A stretch of 64,000 bases of DNA, taken from assembly GCA_031213475.1 (NCBI GenBank), contig JARUPZ010000021.1:2848001-2912000 (forward strand). The letters are read 5' to 3'. This document shows, one piece after another, positions 1 through 14,000 of the stretch. The stretch's first letter is position 1. Every line of letters starts with the position of its first letter. A program made the position numbers and the translations under genes. The stretch comes from Nereocystis luetkeana (lineage: Eukaryota > Sar > Phaeophyceae > Laminariales > Laminariaceae). The notes under the pieces are model-generated. The model searched no databases, was not told where the DNA came from, and was given only the letters and a program-made list of their open reading frames with translations.

Positions 1-100
1 CGGGGGGCCATTTTAATAGGACCTTCGGTCGAGACAAAAACTTATATATTTCGCTTTTTTTACTAACAATATTTGGTTTTATTTACTATGGTCCCCCGTA
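1..100. mobile_element. MITE-A copy 1 (cut by window edge)
   Basis: Founding description: about 100 bp, palindromic ends (T)TACGGGGGACCATAGTTAATAGGACC, AT-rich middle with ACTAACAATATTTGGTCC. Eight copies in the window; no coding capacity. Confidence 0.8.
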
Positions 101-560
101 CTAGTCGTATGACCACAGACCTTTGCCTCCCTACAACGCCGAGACGAAGCACGTTGGATTTCACCGATCAGGTAGACATTATTTGCACAAAGCGCGAAGC
201 GCCCTGAGGTGTTCGGCGAGTCGCATGAAGCGTGAGCTGCATCCTGCTGAGAACCGCTTGTGAGGCGGACCTGCACCTGGATGACAGCTCCGATGGGCTA
301 ATTTATTTTCCGGTGTGGCCTCTTCCAGAGACAGCAATGGGGGTGTTACGTAACTGCCTCGTGGATGCCTTACCATAAACACCACGGGGTGCGGAGTGAA
401 CGTTCTCCACCCCGCACAAATGATCTATAACTCGATCGCCAGCTGTGACCGACCGCCAAAAAAAAAACACCAAGAAACAGTACTCTGGTTGTCCACAGCT
501 GTAGCTTAGGTAGTGAGCGGCATGTTTTACAGCAGTGTTGCCAACCGACCAACACCTATA
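101..560 (+). repeat. Family E, long copy 1
   Basis: Starts CTAGTCGTATGACCACAGAC and matches 48810-49310 over its whole length: GAACCGCTTGTGAGGCGGA, GCAATGGG, TAACTGCCTC, CCCCGCACAAA, TTTTACAGC, ending at a TA tract. No coding frame is shared. Confidence 0.75.
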
Positions 561-1164
561 TATATATCACACTCGTATATAGAAGGGGCGGGGGCGTTTA
601 CTCGAATTATTATGGGAAATCTGGTACGTACATATGAATCAAGAAGTCGCAAATGATCAAGCATCAAGTCTACGAGGACACGAGGATGCTGCGTGCTGAC
701 CGCCACCTGGACCAGGCCCTGGACCGTTCCGTCTTTCCGTCACCCCCACCACCAAATTCCATCATTCCAATCAGGTATCATGTCATCATTCCATAGTCCA
801 TCATTTCTTGTATCATCTTTTCATATTTCATCATTCCATGTACTGCTGTAGTCCATCATTCCACATTCGATCATTTTGTCTTCAACTGATGTAATCAGGT
901 TTAGGTTCACGGCATGATGGCATGATATTGTATGGCACGTATGATGTTGATCGTGGTTGACCTCAGCAGCAGTAGTCTATGAATAGGTGTATTACTATTA
1001 ATAGACTACGAGTGAGTGTACGGTAGACCTGCCCCTGTTTTAGAAAATACCCGCGGGTACGCGAGTACAACTCCTGTTTAGTCAATACTGTTGTTACGGG
1101 TACGGGCACGAGAGGCACCCACTCTATACTCGCGAACTTCTGGGACCCGATAATTGTATGGCAT
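561..1164. other. Intergenic, TCATCATTCCAT-like imperfect repeats
   Basis: 770-890 holds about five TCATCATTCCAT-like words. A 44-codon ORF starts at 652; nothing recognised. Confidence 0.5.
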
Positions 1165-1222
1165 TTAGTGAGAGAGAAGAAGATGTGCGAAGAAAACAAA
1201 TGGGATGAGCAAAAAAAAAAAT
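1165..1222 (+). mobile_element. SINE-1 3' end fragment
   Basis: GAGAGAAGAAGATGTGCGAA then AAATGGGATGAGC and an A-run: the last 60 bases of the family. Confidence 0.55.
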
Positions 1223-3629
1223 GTATGACATTTAGTATGGCACACTATCAACCATAAAATATATTTGTATGACCTATTATGAATAGTATTGACATCCCAA
1301 CACCCATACGGTTTGTAATGGGCGTAAAATAAAACCCATAAACTTCATTTGTGTGACGTTTACGGAAGTACAGCATACTAAAATCCATACTAAAAAAGCG
1401 GAAAATACTCGCTAGTACCCGGGTATTTTTCCCCCAGGTTTGGCGAGTACTTATTGGCCGCGAGTACCGACAGAAGTGGTGTTTATGGGTATACCTGCCA
1501 CCCGTATGTATGCGATAACGGTATAGTGAAGGGCCACTAATTTTTGGCCTGCAGGTATATTTGAAGAAAAGAAAATAACCCGAAGCTGAGAGATTAGAAA
1601 AAAACACGAAAAGTAACCTTTGCAAGCTTGGTGTGATACCGTACTTGTGTATCCTGCGACGACTGCTGTGTATGCACGAGTATGGCGGGCCTACTGCTGC
1701 ATACCTGGTGTATGCTTATGGCCCCAGAAGGGGTCCCTTTTTGTAGTGCGCTGCACAGAAACTAGCATACGTGCCTCTAGTCCCAAGCCATTTGTCCCCA
1801 AAATAGGAGTGCTTATAGCCCTTTTAGTACCGCAGTCCCGTTTTGGGGACAAACCACTGAAATCCTAAGGATATTTCCCAAGGACGGGACTGCAGCGGTC
1901 CCGAAAGGGGTTTCCGCTGTATGATAGCGCCAGCTGTCTCTTTCTAGGGATAGCCCAATACCTGGTGCGCTCATAAGGGAAACACGTACCGGTACTACTG
2001 GTTGTTGTAATAGTTGTAGACGGTTGTTCGTACTGCGCGTTATGTTTTGCCGTAGGCGGCAAAGCATTTGATAGGTCGCGGGGTGGGGGGGTTCGCACGC
2101 AAAAAACACGTTGAAACACTTTTTCCTTTTCTTCGCTGTCCTTGGTACGTTTTTTTTTTCTTTCCCTGGTGAGGTATGGTCAATTCATTGCGAGTCATTT
2201 TGCGGATATATATATACCATGGTATATATATACCTGGTAGGTGCGTAGAAGATGCAAAACTACCTCTCATTGTCAGTAAAATGCCGCTACGTATTGATAG
2301 TTTTTATTTTTATTTTTAGTCATCACTTTTACTTTCCAGCCTAACGTACGTGGGAGGTTACAGAAGGATGACCATTGGAATAGATGTCTCACCGTCATCC
2401 TACCAGCTGAATCATACCTGGTACCCTCCACAACTATTAATACCTGTCGTACCAGTCATTTTGGACCAAGCACCTTGGAAATAGTATGGGATTTTGTGTA
2501 GGCTCTCTAAAAAGCCGGTAAAACGATTCGGCGAAACTCAAAATTGAAGAGTTTTTTTTGTGTACTTTCACGCATGTATCGCAAAACAAGGCGTTCCAAG
2601 TGCCAAGAGATATCATATGAGCAAAAAAACACGCCAAAACTCTACACTATTCGCAACACACTGCCGTACCTTGATATACGCGACAGCAGATATCCCGACT
2701 TGATCACTTCCGTTCCAAAAGAGCTACCTGTACTCTCATGTTGGAGAGCCGGAGACGAAAGCGCGATATTTCCGGTCTACTCGCTTACGCTCCGTTAGGG
2801 GTCAGAGGCGTTTGCTGGGCCACCCTGGGATATCCTAGCATGTTTCCTTCTGAGGTGTATCCATGCGTGCGGCATGGGTACCTGCTGGGTACATGGTATC
2901 CCCCCCCGCCTTTTCACCTACTGCTGTCTTTAGTCGACCCATCTAGCCAGGTGATACGATGTACCCCATGAGGCATCCATGTCGCATGCATGCCTACGTA
3001 TGAATAGGAAACCTACTCGGACATCCCGGAGTAGCCCAGACGCCACAGACCCCAGTGAGGCGTGCACCTATCTAGCCGGGTGTGCCGCGATCCCGACACC
3101 GAGATCCTCCTAAACTCAGGGGTGTATGCGTGGAGGTATAGGGGACCGCTTCTTTTTTATGCCACTGCAGTAGTACACGTGTACTGTGGGTACGGCCGTA
3201 CGCCGCGATTTTTATCAAAATATAGAGTTACATGCAAAGGAGGAGGTTTTGGGGGTTTCTGGAGAACAGCAACAACCGCAGTGACCTGAATATTGTTGCG
3301 TCGCCTTGGGTAATAGCCGCGGGCTGGAGGGTCACGATTCTATTGGAGAACCGGAATTCTACCAGGAATCTCCCGGCCTCTTCACTTACGTTCCTTAGGA
3401 GCAACGCCTCTGTTGGAGAACCGGGGGCATGACCTCGATATCCCCGGCCCGGCCTTATCACTCACACTCGACAAAAGCATAGAAAGCCACGCCGTTTAAT
3501 GGTTAGAGAACCACAATAACCCCGACCTCCATTCCCAGTTTTTAATGCGGATCGATCGCCGCAAGGTCGTGGGGCCTGGGCGAGCCTCTGACGACCCTCC
3601 CTACCTCCGAAAGATCACTATCTACTATC
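1223..3629. other. Intergenic or UBE2W 5' intron, no gene recognised
   Basis: Besides MITE-B copy 1 and faint 85-bp repeats (TTGGAGAGCCGGA / TTGGAGAACCGG near 2740, 3345, 3412), I see nothing. The missing UBE2W 5' exon could be here. Confidence 0.4.
1818..1912. mobile_element. MITE-B copy 1
   Basis: Founding description: about 90 bp, arms CCCTTTTAGGACCGCAGTCC then CGTTTTGGGGACAAACCACT around ATTCTAAGTAGT, usually ending GGGTTA. Eleven copies plus fragments in the window. This copy is diverged on its right arm. Confidence 0.8.
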
Positions 3630-3850
3630 TACAGATATATCATCTAGCCTGCCGGTTTGAGATGCTTTGCAGGATCTGTGTAGTACAGATCCAACCCAAG
3701 GAGCATGTACTACTGTAGACCATGCAGATCATACGGCTCCCACGCGGCAACATGAGTTAGATCATAGGGATCGTACATATCAGGAATACATATATCTGCC
3801 TTGAAAAATCTACTCGTAGATGATCAGGCGAAAGATAGGTGATCTGTACG
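3630..3850 (-). repeat. Family G (GATC-rich) copy 1
   Basis: GCAGGATCTGTGTAGTACAG (hairpin GGATCTGTACTACACAGATCC), CATGCAGATCATACGGCTCC, CACGCGGCAACATGAG and GATCATCTAC units. Seven copies in the window; no pol III boxes recognised. Confidence 0.7.
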
Positions 3851-3959
3851 ATGGGTACAACCGGTCCCCCCCCCCCCCCCCCCAACCGTTGACCACTCCC
3901 GGTCTTTTTTTCGTTTTCGCCCGTTTTCGCCGGTTTCGTGACAAAAAAAAAAAACGCAG

Positions 3960-5908
<1,949 letters not shown>

Positions 5909-5989
5909 CCGGCTTTTGACCTCGGGGTGGTTGGCGCGGGTTGATGTGGCGTCGCGTGGGGGTGCGCGGGGGAATTCGGTATGGCACCG

Positions 5990-6150
5990 TATGGTATGGC
6001 ACCGTATGGTATCGTACGTTATAGTACGGTATCGTGTGGTATCGTACGGTACGGCACGGGGGTGGCGGGGTTCGGTATGGTACGATATCGTTTGGTATGG
6101 TACCGTATGGTATGGTACCGTATGGTACGGTACGTTGCGGTGCGGTGTGG
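5990..6150. repeat. GGTATGGTAC-type degenerate repeat
   Basis: Runs of GTATGGTATGGCACC and GGTATGGTACCGT, starting 80 bp after the UBE2W stop; palindrome-prone. Confidence 0.85.
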
Positions 6151-6229
6151 TCAGCTCACGGAGCGCGATAGGCAGACACCAGCTCAATCAGCTTATCGTA
6201 TAGAACGACGGGGCGAAGCTTTTGATTTC

Positions 6230-6400
6230 GTTTGATTCGGATTGAGTTGAGTTGAGTTGATTTTTGGTTTGGGTCGATTTTGAGTTGATTTCGATTGGGC
6301 CTATAGGTTTAATTGAGTTGCTTTGAGTGGAGTTGACTTGAGTTGATTTGGGTTCACTTGATTTGAGTTGATTTGATTTTGAGTTGTTCTGGTTTAATCG
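6230..6400. repeat. TTGAGTTGATTT-type degenerate repeat
   Basis: Repeated TGAGTTGA / TTTGGGTT words with a strong strand bias in T and G. Confidence 0.8.
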
Positions 6401-7029
6401 CGGAGACACCTAGCCTTGCGCGGACCGAAAATGACAGGATTTCTAGAGAGGCGCGGAGGCCAATCGTGCGCCCATCGTCACCTCTTAGACACCGGTAAGC
6501 GCGGCACCCATATTCCTTCGCCTCGAAATGTCCAACCCTAACCTGGGTGCGCCCCAAGATCTTCACTTTTGGTACGTTAAGGTCCTGGTGACGGAAGGAG
6601 TTGGATTGAATAGGGCGGGGGGGAGGGGGGATATCGCGTCCCCTCCTCTAAAATAATGCCGCGGCAGACTGGGCGGTCTGCGAGCAGGGCGTAGCGGCCA
6701 CGGATTCCCGGAATATTGTGAAGTTGGGCTTCGGGAAAGTATCGGCTCCTGCCTCGACGCTTTTTTCTGGTGTTACGTTGCTGGAACACCGTATTTTTTC
6801 GGAAAATCTTCAGATGGCGATTATGTTGGCATGATCTCTGTGGGGAGAAGGAGCTCGCAGCGGTGGCTAGCACCAGGTCAGGCCTCTCTCACGCGCAATC
6901 TTCACTCGGTGCACCTGGTCGGTCGCGGCTCTGCAGTGCTCGTGCCTGTCGAGGCTCATAACCTATTAGCGGGGTGTTCGCGCAGCTGATAGTGGAGGGG
7001 TCTGAGGCTCATAACCCTTTCATCGGGAT

Positions 7030-7165
7030 GTCCGTGCAGATAACGGGACGGGGAGGAGGAGGAGGAGGGGGCGGGACTGGCTGTGTTTGTCCCATGACGC
7101 AGGAGGAGGAGGAGGAGGAGGAGGAGGAGGAGGGGGGGGGCAGGACTGGCTGTGTTTGTCCCATG
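7030..7165. repeat. Duplicated (GGA)n plus CTGGCTGTGTTTGTCCCATG
   Basis: Two units, each a GGA-rich run followed by GGACTGGCTGTGTTTGTCCC and CATGACGC. Confidence 0.85.
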
Positions 7166-7889
7166 ACGCTGTCCCGCGCCGCTGTGCAGTTGTTGTTTCC
7201 ATGACAAAAGGCCGGGGCGGGACAGGTCGTAAACCAAAAAAATGAAAAAAAAAGGGTTTTTTGGATGGGGGGCCTGCTGTGTATTGTTTTTGTGCCTATA
7301 CGTTGGTGTGCATGGATGGCTGTTTTTGTAGCGTGTCCGAGGGTAATCATGTTGTGTTTTGTCGCGTATCATACGGGGGGATGGGAGGGACGGCCGGGCC
7401 CTCCCAGGCGATCGTACGATGGGGAACGGATGGGTTGGGGGGGGGGGGAGGGGGGGGCGTGCGAATGTCGCGTGGGCGTCAACAATGCCATGGTACGTAC
7501 ACGCGGTATGTGGAGATATACTGTTGTGGGTGGTCGGCTGGGGAAGAGAGGTCGTGGCTATCTGGGCACGCACCCAGCAGTTTTTTTTTTTGTGTCAGTG
7601 GTGCTCTGCGGCGTGGTGGGCGACCAATGTGTAATCATCGCCCTTGAATAAAGTCATCCTTCGATCAGGACGCGGGTCGCTCGACGTCTGCCCGTGTTAA
7701 CAGCCGCCAGGCCCGTTCACACAAACGTACTCGTAGAGTGCACGCTGGTATTCATCCATGTATATAGAAGTTTGACTCTCCAGTTATCGTAGCTCCTGCC
7801 GTACCAGAGGTAAGTCCCAAGAAGGGGTCGGCTGTTCTTGCACGAGTATCGAGCACGTGGATTTGTCCTATTCTTCCGAACAATTAAAT

Positions 7890-7980
7890 GGAACACTATA
7901 TCCGGACGGAAATATAACCATCGTTATATGTATTAATATCAATACCAAGCGGTCCTTATAGTTTAGTCCAGAGTGGTAAT
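7890..7980. mobile_element. MITE-C copy, diverged
   Basis: TATATCCGGACGGAAATATA on the left and GTTTAGTCCAGAGTGG on the right match the MITE-C ends. Confidence 0.5.
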
Positions 7981-8049
7981 ACACTATCTGTGTGTCGAAC
8001 ATTTTAAAAGTTTTTAGTAGTTGTTTTCAAATTTTCCACCGATAGTCGA

Positions 8050-8342
8050 CGACGCCACGCGTTAAGATCAAGGTCGGGACACTTGTATCCCTTGTTAGGT
8101 TTGCCTATTGTTGAGCAGGTACTCGTTGGGACTCACGTGATGTTTGCTTAGAGATAGAACAGCATACTTCTTCCTTTCGTGCACGAGGGAGAGTGGGAGC
8201 AAGGCTCGTGTCTCCCTGGGAAAACCCCTGCTTTTCCATCTAAGATACACGCCTCCCGAGTACAAAAAAATACGATCCCGATACCTGAACCCAGGTATTT
8301 ACCGGTCTTTCAACCTCATTCAAAGCAATAATACCATAACAT
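8050..8342 (+). mobile_element. SINE-2 copy, head mostly lost
   Basis: Begins in the acceptor end (GTCGACGACGCCACG), then shares with 27740-28013 the blocks GTGCACGA, GAAAACCCCTG, TCCATCTAAGATA and CCGGTCTTTCAACCTCAT. Confidence 0.72.
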
Positions 8343-9289
8343 AGATCAGGTTCATCCCCATTAGACGGTTTACAGCTGTAGTAGCTATTTCAGGACAGAT
8401 ATTCCGTTGTTCGTTGTTGGTGTTTTCCTCACATAGGACGTCGTCACTATTTTGCCATCAAAATGATACGTAGAGGATGAAACTGTGAAAACAGCTCACG
8501 AACGCGAATCATCGAGGGGCAATACAACTATTTAATTACTGATTGCGACAGAAGCAGCAGCAGCATTCAACTCAGGCGTTGTGAGCCTTTGGAAGTTGGG
8601 CGAGAGCACCGCTGACCATCGATTACGGCAGCGACCCGCCCGCCCGCCCGCCTCTCTCTCTGGGAAACAAGCAGCATCGAGTTTCTACGACACTCAGGTT
8701 GCCGCCTTACCAAGAGGCGGGTGGTGTTACAGGCGTCCGGCAATGCGAAAATGAAAGGCGATCGCAGGTTGTCTTCTCCTTTGGTCGGTGGGGTGTTGGC
8801 TGATGGGTCGCGCGGTAACGCAGCCGGTGCAGTAGAGCGTGCAGTAGATGACGCTGAGTAGAGGTTCAGGTCGTACAGAGTGAAAACATAGGCATAGGAT
8901 GAAGTGATCTCTCACAGTGCGGGCGTCCAAGCTTCGTCGGCTACTATTAATGGCGGTAAAATCCAAGTCAACTGCCTTACAAAACAGCACATAACCCACC
9001 CAAAACGGCATGCAAAAACTGCTGCCGGTTTCATCCTCGAGCCATTTTTTTATTTTGTTTTTTTTCATCTGCCGACGGATAGGCATAAAAAAAGTACCTT
9101 TAAAGGATGAACACAGACCGAGTGGAGACACGAGCACTAAACATCAATAATGATACCAGCACATCAACCAAGCTGTTTTTGTATACATTCGATATGTACA
9201 ACATATGGTACTGAGCCCTGCCTCTCGCCGATATCACGCCCGGACTTGCTCAGCCCTCTTGGGTCTCGAGAGCGGGAACCTGGCCGTAA

Positions 9290-9520
9290 ACTTACAGAAA
9301 CGGTCACCGCGTGAATGGGAGATGATGTTCTAAAACATGGTGTCCGAGCAACGGCGCAAGGAGTCGCACTGCGCGGTACGGAGGCTCAACGTAGTTCTCT
9401 TACTCACTGCTGAGCGCTCACGCTGCTCCTAGACGGTTTAATGGTTGACAACACCAAAACTACCAACCATTGTTGTGGTCGCTATCTAGGGGTCCCAGAG
9501 GGGATTTTACCAACCTTTTT
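9290..9520 (+). repeat. Family F copy 1
   Basis: Shared blocks: TGGTGTCCGAG, GCGCGGTACGG, CTGCTGAGCGCTCACGCTGC, CCTAGACGGTTTAATGGTTG, ACAACACCAAAA, then GGGGTCCCAGAGGGG. It is uninterrupted after ACACCAAAA, unlike the copy at 36515. Confidence 0.7.
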
Positions 9521-9689
9521 TTTTCCACTGCGAAACGTCAGCTTGTGCCCTGACTCCGAAAACATTTCATCACCCACTCAACGAGGGGGGAGTTCTGCAG
9601 GGGATGCTAGCCAGGCACAACTAAACAACCGGGTGGCCGATACTACACACCGCGTCGAGGCACGTTGAGCCGCCCCGCCTACCCCCGCG

Positions 9690-9797
9690 CTATCCCTTTT
9701 TAGTACCGCAGTTCGCTCACACCTAAATCTAGACTCTAATTCCAAGTGGTTTGCTGCTACAACGGGAGTGCGGTCCTAACAGGCCGAAAGGGGTTGA
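9690..9797. mobile_element. MITE-B copy 2, degraded
   Basis: Only the outer arms (CCTTTTTAGTACCGCAGT ... GTGCGGTCCTAACAGG) remain similar; adjacent to copy 3. Confidence 0.55.
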
Positions 9798-9807
9798 GAG
9801 TAGGCTT

Positions 9808-9902
9808 TAACCCTCTTAGGGCTGCAGTCCCTTTTTGGGGGCAAGCCAGTCAAATTCTAAGTAGTTTTGTCCCCAAAACGGACTGCAGTCCTAAAAGGGT
9901 TA
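9808..9902. mobile_element. MITE-B copy 3
   Basis: Both arms present; flanked by TTAA-like sequence on the left and GGGTTA on the right. Confidence 0.85.
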
Positions 9903-10592
9903 CGGGCCGATATCACACGCACGTCTTGCAGCAATATCCAGCTAAGTTCGATTCCACAGCAGAAGAAACATCAATAACTCCGTTTTACACCCCTGCATAA
10001 TTTACGTGCGCCTGAAACCCCGGGGATGTATACAAGATGCCCCCTGTAGAATACATCAATTTTATTATCCGCATAAGCCATATCTACCTATAATACCCTT
10101 GGGATATACCCAGAGAATCTCCCCTGATGCCCACATGCTGGAGATCAACCTAGGTCTTCTATTTATTACCGCATGTTCGAGGATCATTATATTGTCCAAC
10201 AGGAAAACTGCCGCGCAAAATACTTTTCTCGGCGCGAAGACCGTGCTACCATTTTTTTTTCGTATTTACCTGGTATATCATCAGTTACTACCAGCAGCAC
10301 GCTTCGTCTTCGTGACCCTCATGGCTGAAGCGACCACTTCTCGTCTATCCCCTCCATCTTATGTTGGTGGGCAAAGCCCGCGCCAAGCTTCAAAGACAGC
10401 ACTAGGTCGCGCAAATTATATGTACATGCGCACGTGTCTCTCTCCCCCCAGAGAACCGAGGCGCATTTTCCACACGAACACGCGTGTCTCGTCCGGTCAG
10501 CGTCCAACACCGGACTAAAGCACGACAGCATAAAATACCAAAAGTACGAAACTACAAAATTGCAAGACTACCGTGATCAGGCACCAGTACGT

Positions 10593-10688
10593 TTAACCCT
10601 TCTAGAACCGCAGTCCCGTTTTGGGGGCATACTACTTGGAATTAGACTGGTTTGCCCCCCAAACGGGACTGCGGTACTAAAGGGGTTA
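10593..10688. mobile_element. MITE-B copy 4
   Basis: Flanked by GTTAACCC on the left and GGGGTTAA on the right, 170 bp past the NADAR stop codon. Confidence 0.88.
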
Positions 10689-10862
10689 ATACTTCCAAAA
10701 TCTACCATTAAAAACAAGCCAGACAGGGTTCGTATCATATAAACCCGCACCCGTATCACACAGCCCTCGGACCGTCCACGGCAGCGAGACCAAAACAAAA
10801 ACAAAACAACAACCACGCCATTGGACCAAGAACAAAACGCGGAAACGAAAGCGAACGCGTCC

Positions 10863-11033
10863 TCAGAGCGAGGACAAGCCCGCCTTTTCCCTCAGGATGC
10901 GAGACCGCACTTCCTCGAGGATTTCGCCCAGAAGGTTCTGCCCCCGCCAGGTAGCCTTCGTCCGAGCCGCCGGGTCGTCGGCCCGGAGCCCTATCCCCCA
11001 GACCCGGTCATACGGGCTCGCCTCCGCCAGGAT
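10863..11033 (-). CDS. NADAR gene last exon
   Basis: Acceptor GAGCAG precedes 11033. Fifty-six codons plus TGA. Contains ASPYDRVWGIG and WRGQNLLGEIL, the C-terminal signature, then a short tail ending in GLSSL. Confidence 0.88.
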   Translation of the reverse strand: MLAEASPYDRVWGIGLRADDPAARTKATWRGQNLLGEILEEVRSRILREKAGLSSL

Positions 11034-14000
11034 CTGCTCGAAACGAGGTCATCAGGAAAGCGTCCGAGCAGGCGTTTCAGAGGTTTAAGAAGAGGCATGC
11101 CGAGCCCTTGGAGTAACTAACACCTCACAGCTCTCTATGCTAGAGCCACGTGTACTGGAACAAATATATCCAAGCGTACGTCCATATGATAGCGATTTTC
11201 ATACCTGGTGCTCCTGCAATGGATTTTGGCCTGTATTATTACTTCGTACGACTCGCGACATTTTTCTGTTTTCTGTTTTTTATTTCGCTTCCCATTAGTT
11301 ATATGCACCCTTCTTCTTCAACCTCCCACACAAGTGGAGATGTGCAAGTAATATTTGATTGGCATAAACAGGGGGTGTGGGGGAAATGAGATCTGATAGT
11401 GCTTGGCGTCTAGCAGCTCGACGGCTACACTGACTTTAAACTTTATAGACTATCACGGCCAGTCACATCGACCGATGGTGCGGTGCCAGAGGCAGTTTTG
11501 CCACCGAAGGCTTGGGCCTTGAGCCTGGTGCAGGTGCGAGCTACCACCAGGTATACCCGTACGAGTACGTGAGGTTTCTGCAACGCTTCTAATTATAGTC
11601 GTTGCTCAGACCCGCGGGGTCTCATAGCAGGCTCTCCTCCCCCTTCCTTACTACGGTTCGTGCCTTCATTTTTTTTATCACGAAAATGCCTCATCCCTTT
11701 CTTACCCTCGTCATTTCGTGTCAGATACAATGTACAGACAGATGCGCATGGTTCAGCACAATAGAGAGCTATGACACAGCAACACATGTATTCTGGGTGA
11801 AAGTTGTGTCCCATTTTCCTGGGTACAACATTATCCTGCATCATAAAAACAGCGCACACCGCGTCGGACAAATATATCAGATATATCCTCTACAGATATA
11901 TCATCTACAGATAGGTCACCTAATCCTAACCCTGCCGTTAATGAGGTGTTTTGCAGGAACCTGTATACCTGGTATCTGGTATCAAATAGCCGTGAACTCC
12001 ATCCAAGGCATGTCTTACTCACACCCCTACGAGGTACACATGATAATGATCATCGCCACCCGGTGCTTGCGGTAGGCATTGCGCTTTTTTCAGCCCCGAA
12101 AACGTTTCTCACTGACGGAGCTCGTCAACTGAGAGGAGGTAGTCAATATGGAGGCGTGCTTACGGTAGGGTTTGGGCTTTTGAAAATCCAGAACATTTCT
12201 CACTGACGGCTCTCAACTGAGGAGCTACCCAATATGGAGGCGCGCATACGGGAGGGGTTGCACTTTTTCGGCTCCAGAACATTTCTCACTGACGGGGCTC
12301 CTCAACTGTACCAGGTATGGAGCTACCCAATATGGAGGCATGCTTACGGTAGGGTTTACACTTGTGAAAAACCAAAACGTTTCTTACTCTGACGGAGCTC
12401 CTCAACTGAGGAGCTACCCCATATGGAGGCGTGCTTACGGTAGGGTTTGCATGCTTTCTTCAGCCCCAACACATTCCTCACTGACGGGGCTCCTCGAATA
12501 AGGATATACCCAATATAGAAGCGTGCTTACGGTAGGGGTTGCATTTTTCAGCCCCCCCCCCCAAACCTCACTGACGGAGATCTTCAACCCAGGAGCTACC
12601 CAGTCCAGTATCGTTGTATCCCGATGTCCATTCAAACTTAACATTCTTCCATCCACACCTCAATAAGAAACAGGAAAAGCTGGGACATGGTTGTATTTCT
12701 TATTTGAGAGTGGGTGCCTTCTACCCTAACTTCCAGCTGTCTCGGCTTCCCGAATTTCTTACTTTCCCCGTAAAATATTGGCATCTGCTTTTCAACTTCT
12801 TACTTCAGTATCCCACGCGACTCCCGAATTTATTATTTCTCCTGGAAGTATCAGCCTCTGCTTTTCAAGTTCTTCAGTACCACGCGACTCCCGAATTTCG
12901 ATTTTTTCCTGTAAAAATAGCCAGCCTACCTTTCTTATTGCTCGTTTTCTTAATAGGTACGAGTATCCTTTACCACTGTAGTTGTACCTAACCTAAATAT
13001 ATGTGTATAAGCTTTAGCTTGTACCCGGGTAGTTGTTTTTTCTCAGGATAGGCTGTTGGAGCTCTTCAAGCAATGGGGTCTCGGAAAAAATAGGCCCTAC
13101 CCCTGCAATGGCACCTGGGTCATACATAGACTGTGGTACCCACTTTAAGAGTAGGGTACTCACTTTAACGCTATTCGGTTTTCACCCTTTTAGGACCGCA
13201 GTCCCGTTTTGGGGACAAACCACTCAAATTCTGAGTAGTTTGTCCTCAAAACGGGACCGCAGTCCTAAAAGGGTCAATACTTTTCGAGAGATAAGACCAG
13301 GTACATGGATTTGTCCCGAAAAATATTCTACTTAGAGGTAGTACGGGAAGTATTTGCAGCCGTTAAGAGACGAACACCATGAGCAGAGATAAGACCGCGT
13401 GCATGGCGTTTTCACGGGGGGGGTCCTAAAGTGGGGAACCCTACCGTATATAGATATACATATACTATACCTTCTCCCTGGTGTCGAGTAGATGCTGGGC
13501 CATGAGGGGATTCTGCCGGAATTTCTCGTAGCTTCCCCTCTTGACGATGGACTTCTTGTGCGCGTTCCACGTGTCTGTGTCGTAGCCCCGTACGCCTCGG
13601 CCGAGCTTCTTGTGGGCACTCGGGCTGTCGGTGGCCAATATCTGCGCGAGGGCGTCGTCGTCGCCGAAGAGCCTTGCCTTTCCCGCCATCATGTACTGCT
13701 CCGCGCAGGAGTAAAGCACCTGCGGGGTGGGGTTCGTCCGACGGTACGGTCGCTTGCGGCTTTACTTATAGCAGACTATATCTCACACCTCGGAGAGATG
13801 AGCGGCTCCCACTGCATGAGCTACAGTAGATATGTCAAGGCAAATGATCAGTACGATCTGTATGATCTGTATGATCTAGCTCATGTTGCCGGGTGGGACC
13901 CGTACAATCTGCATGATCTACCTATTGATAGCACGTGATTTTCCTGGGTTGGATCTGTACTGCACAGATCCTGCTCAACCTCTCGCAGTGGCGAAAGAAG

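Larger units (their letters stand above)
5909..10862. other. Convergent intergenic region between UBE2W and NADAR gene ends
   Basis: Listed repeats only; 7165-7889, 8343-9289 and 9903-10592 show no recognisable gene or family. G-runs at 7437-7457 and poly-T near 7580. Confidence 0.5.
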
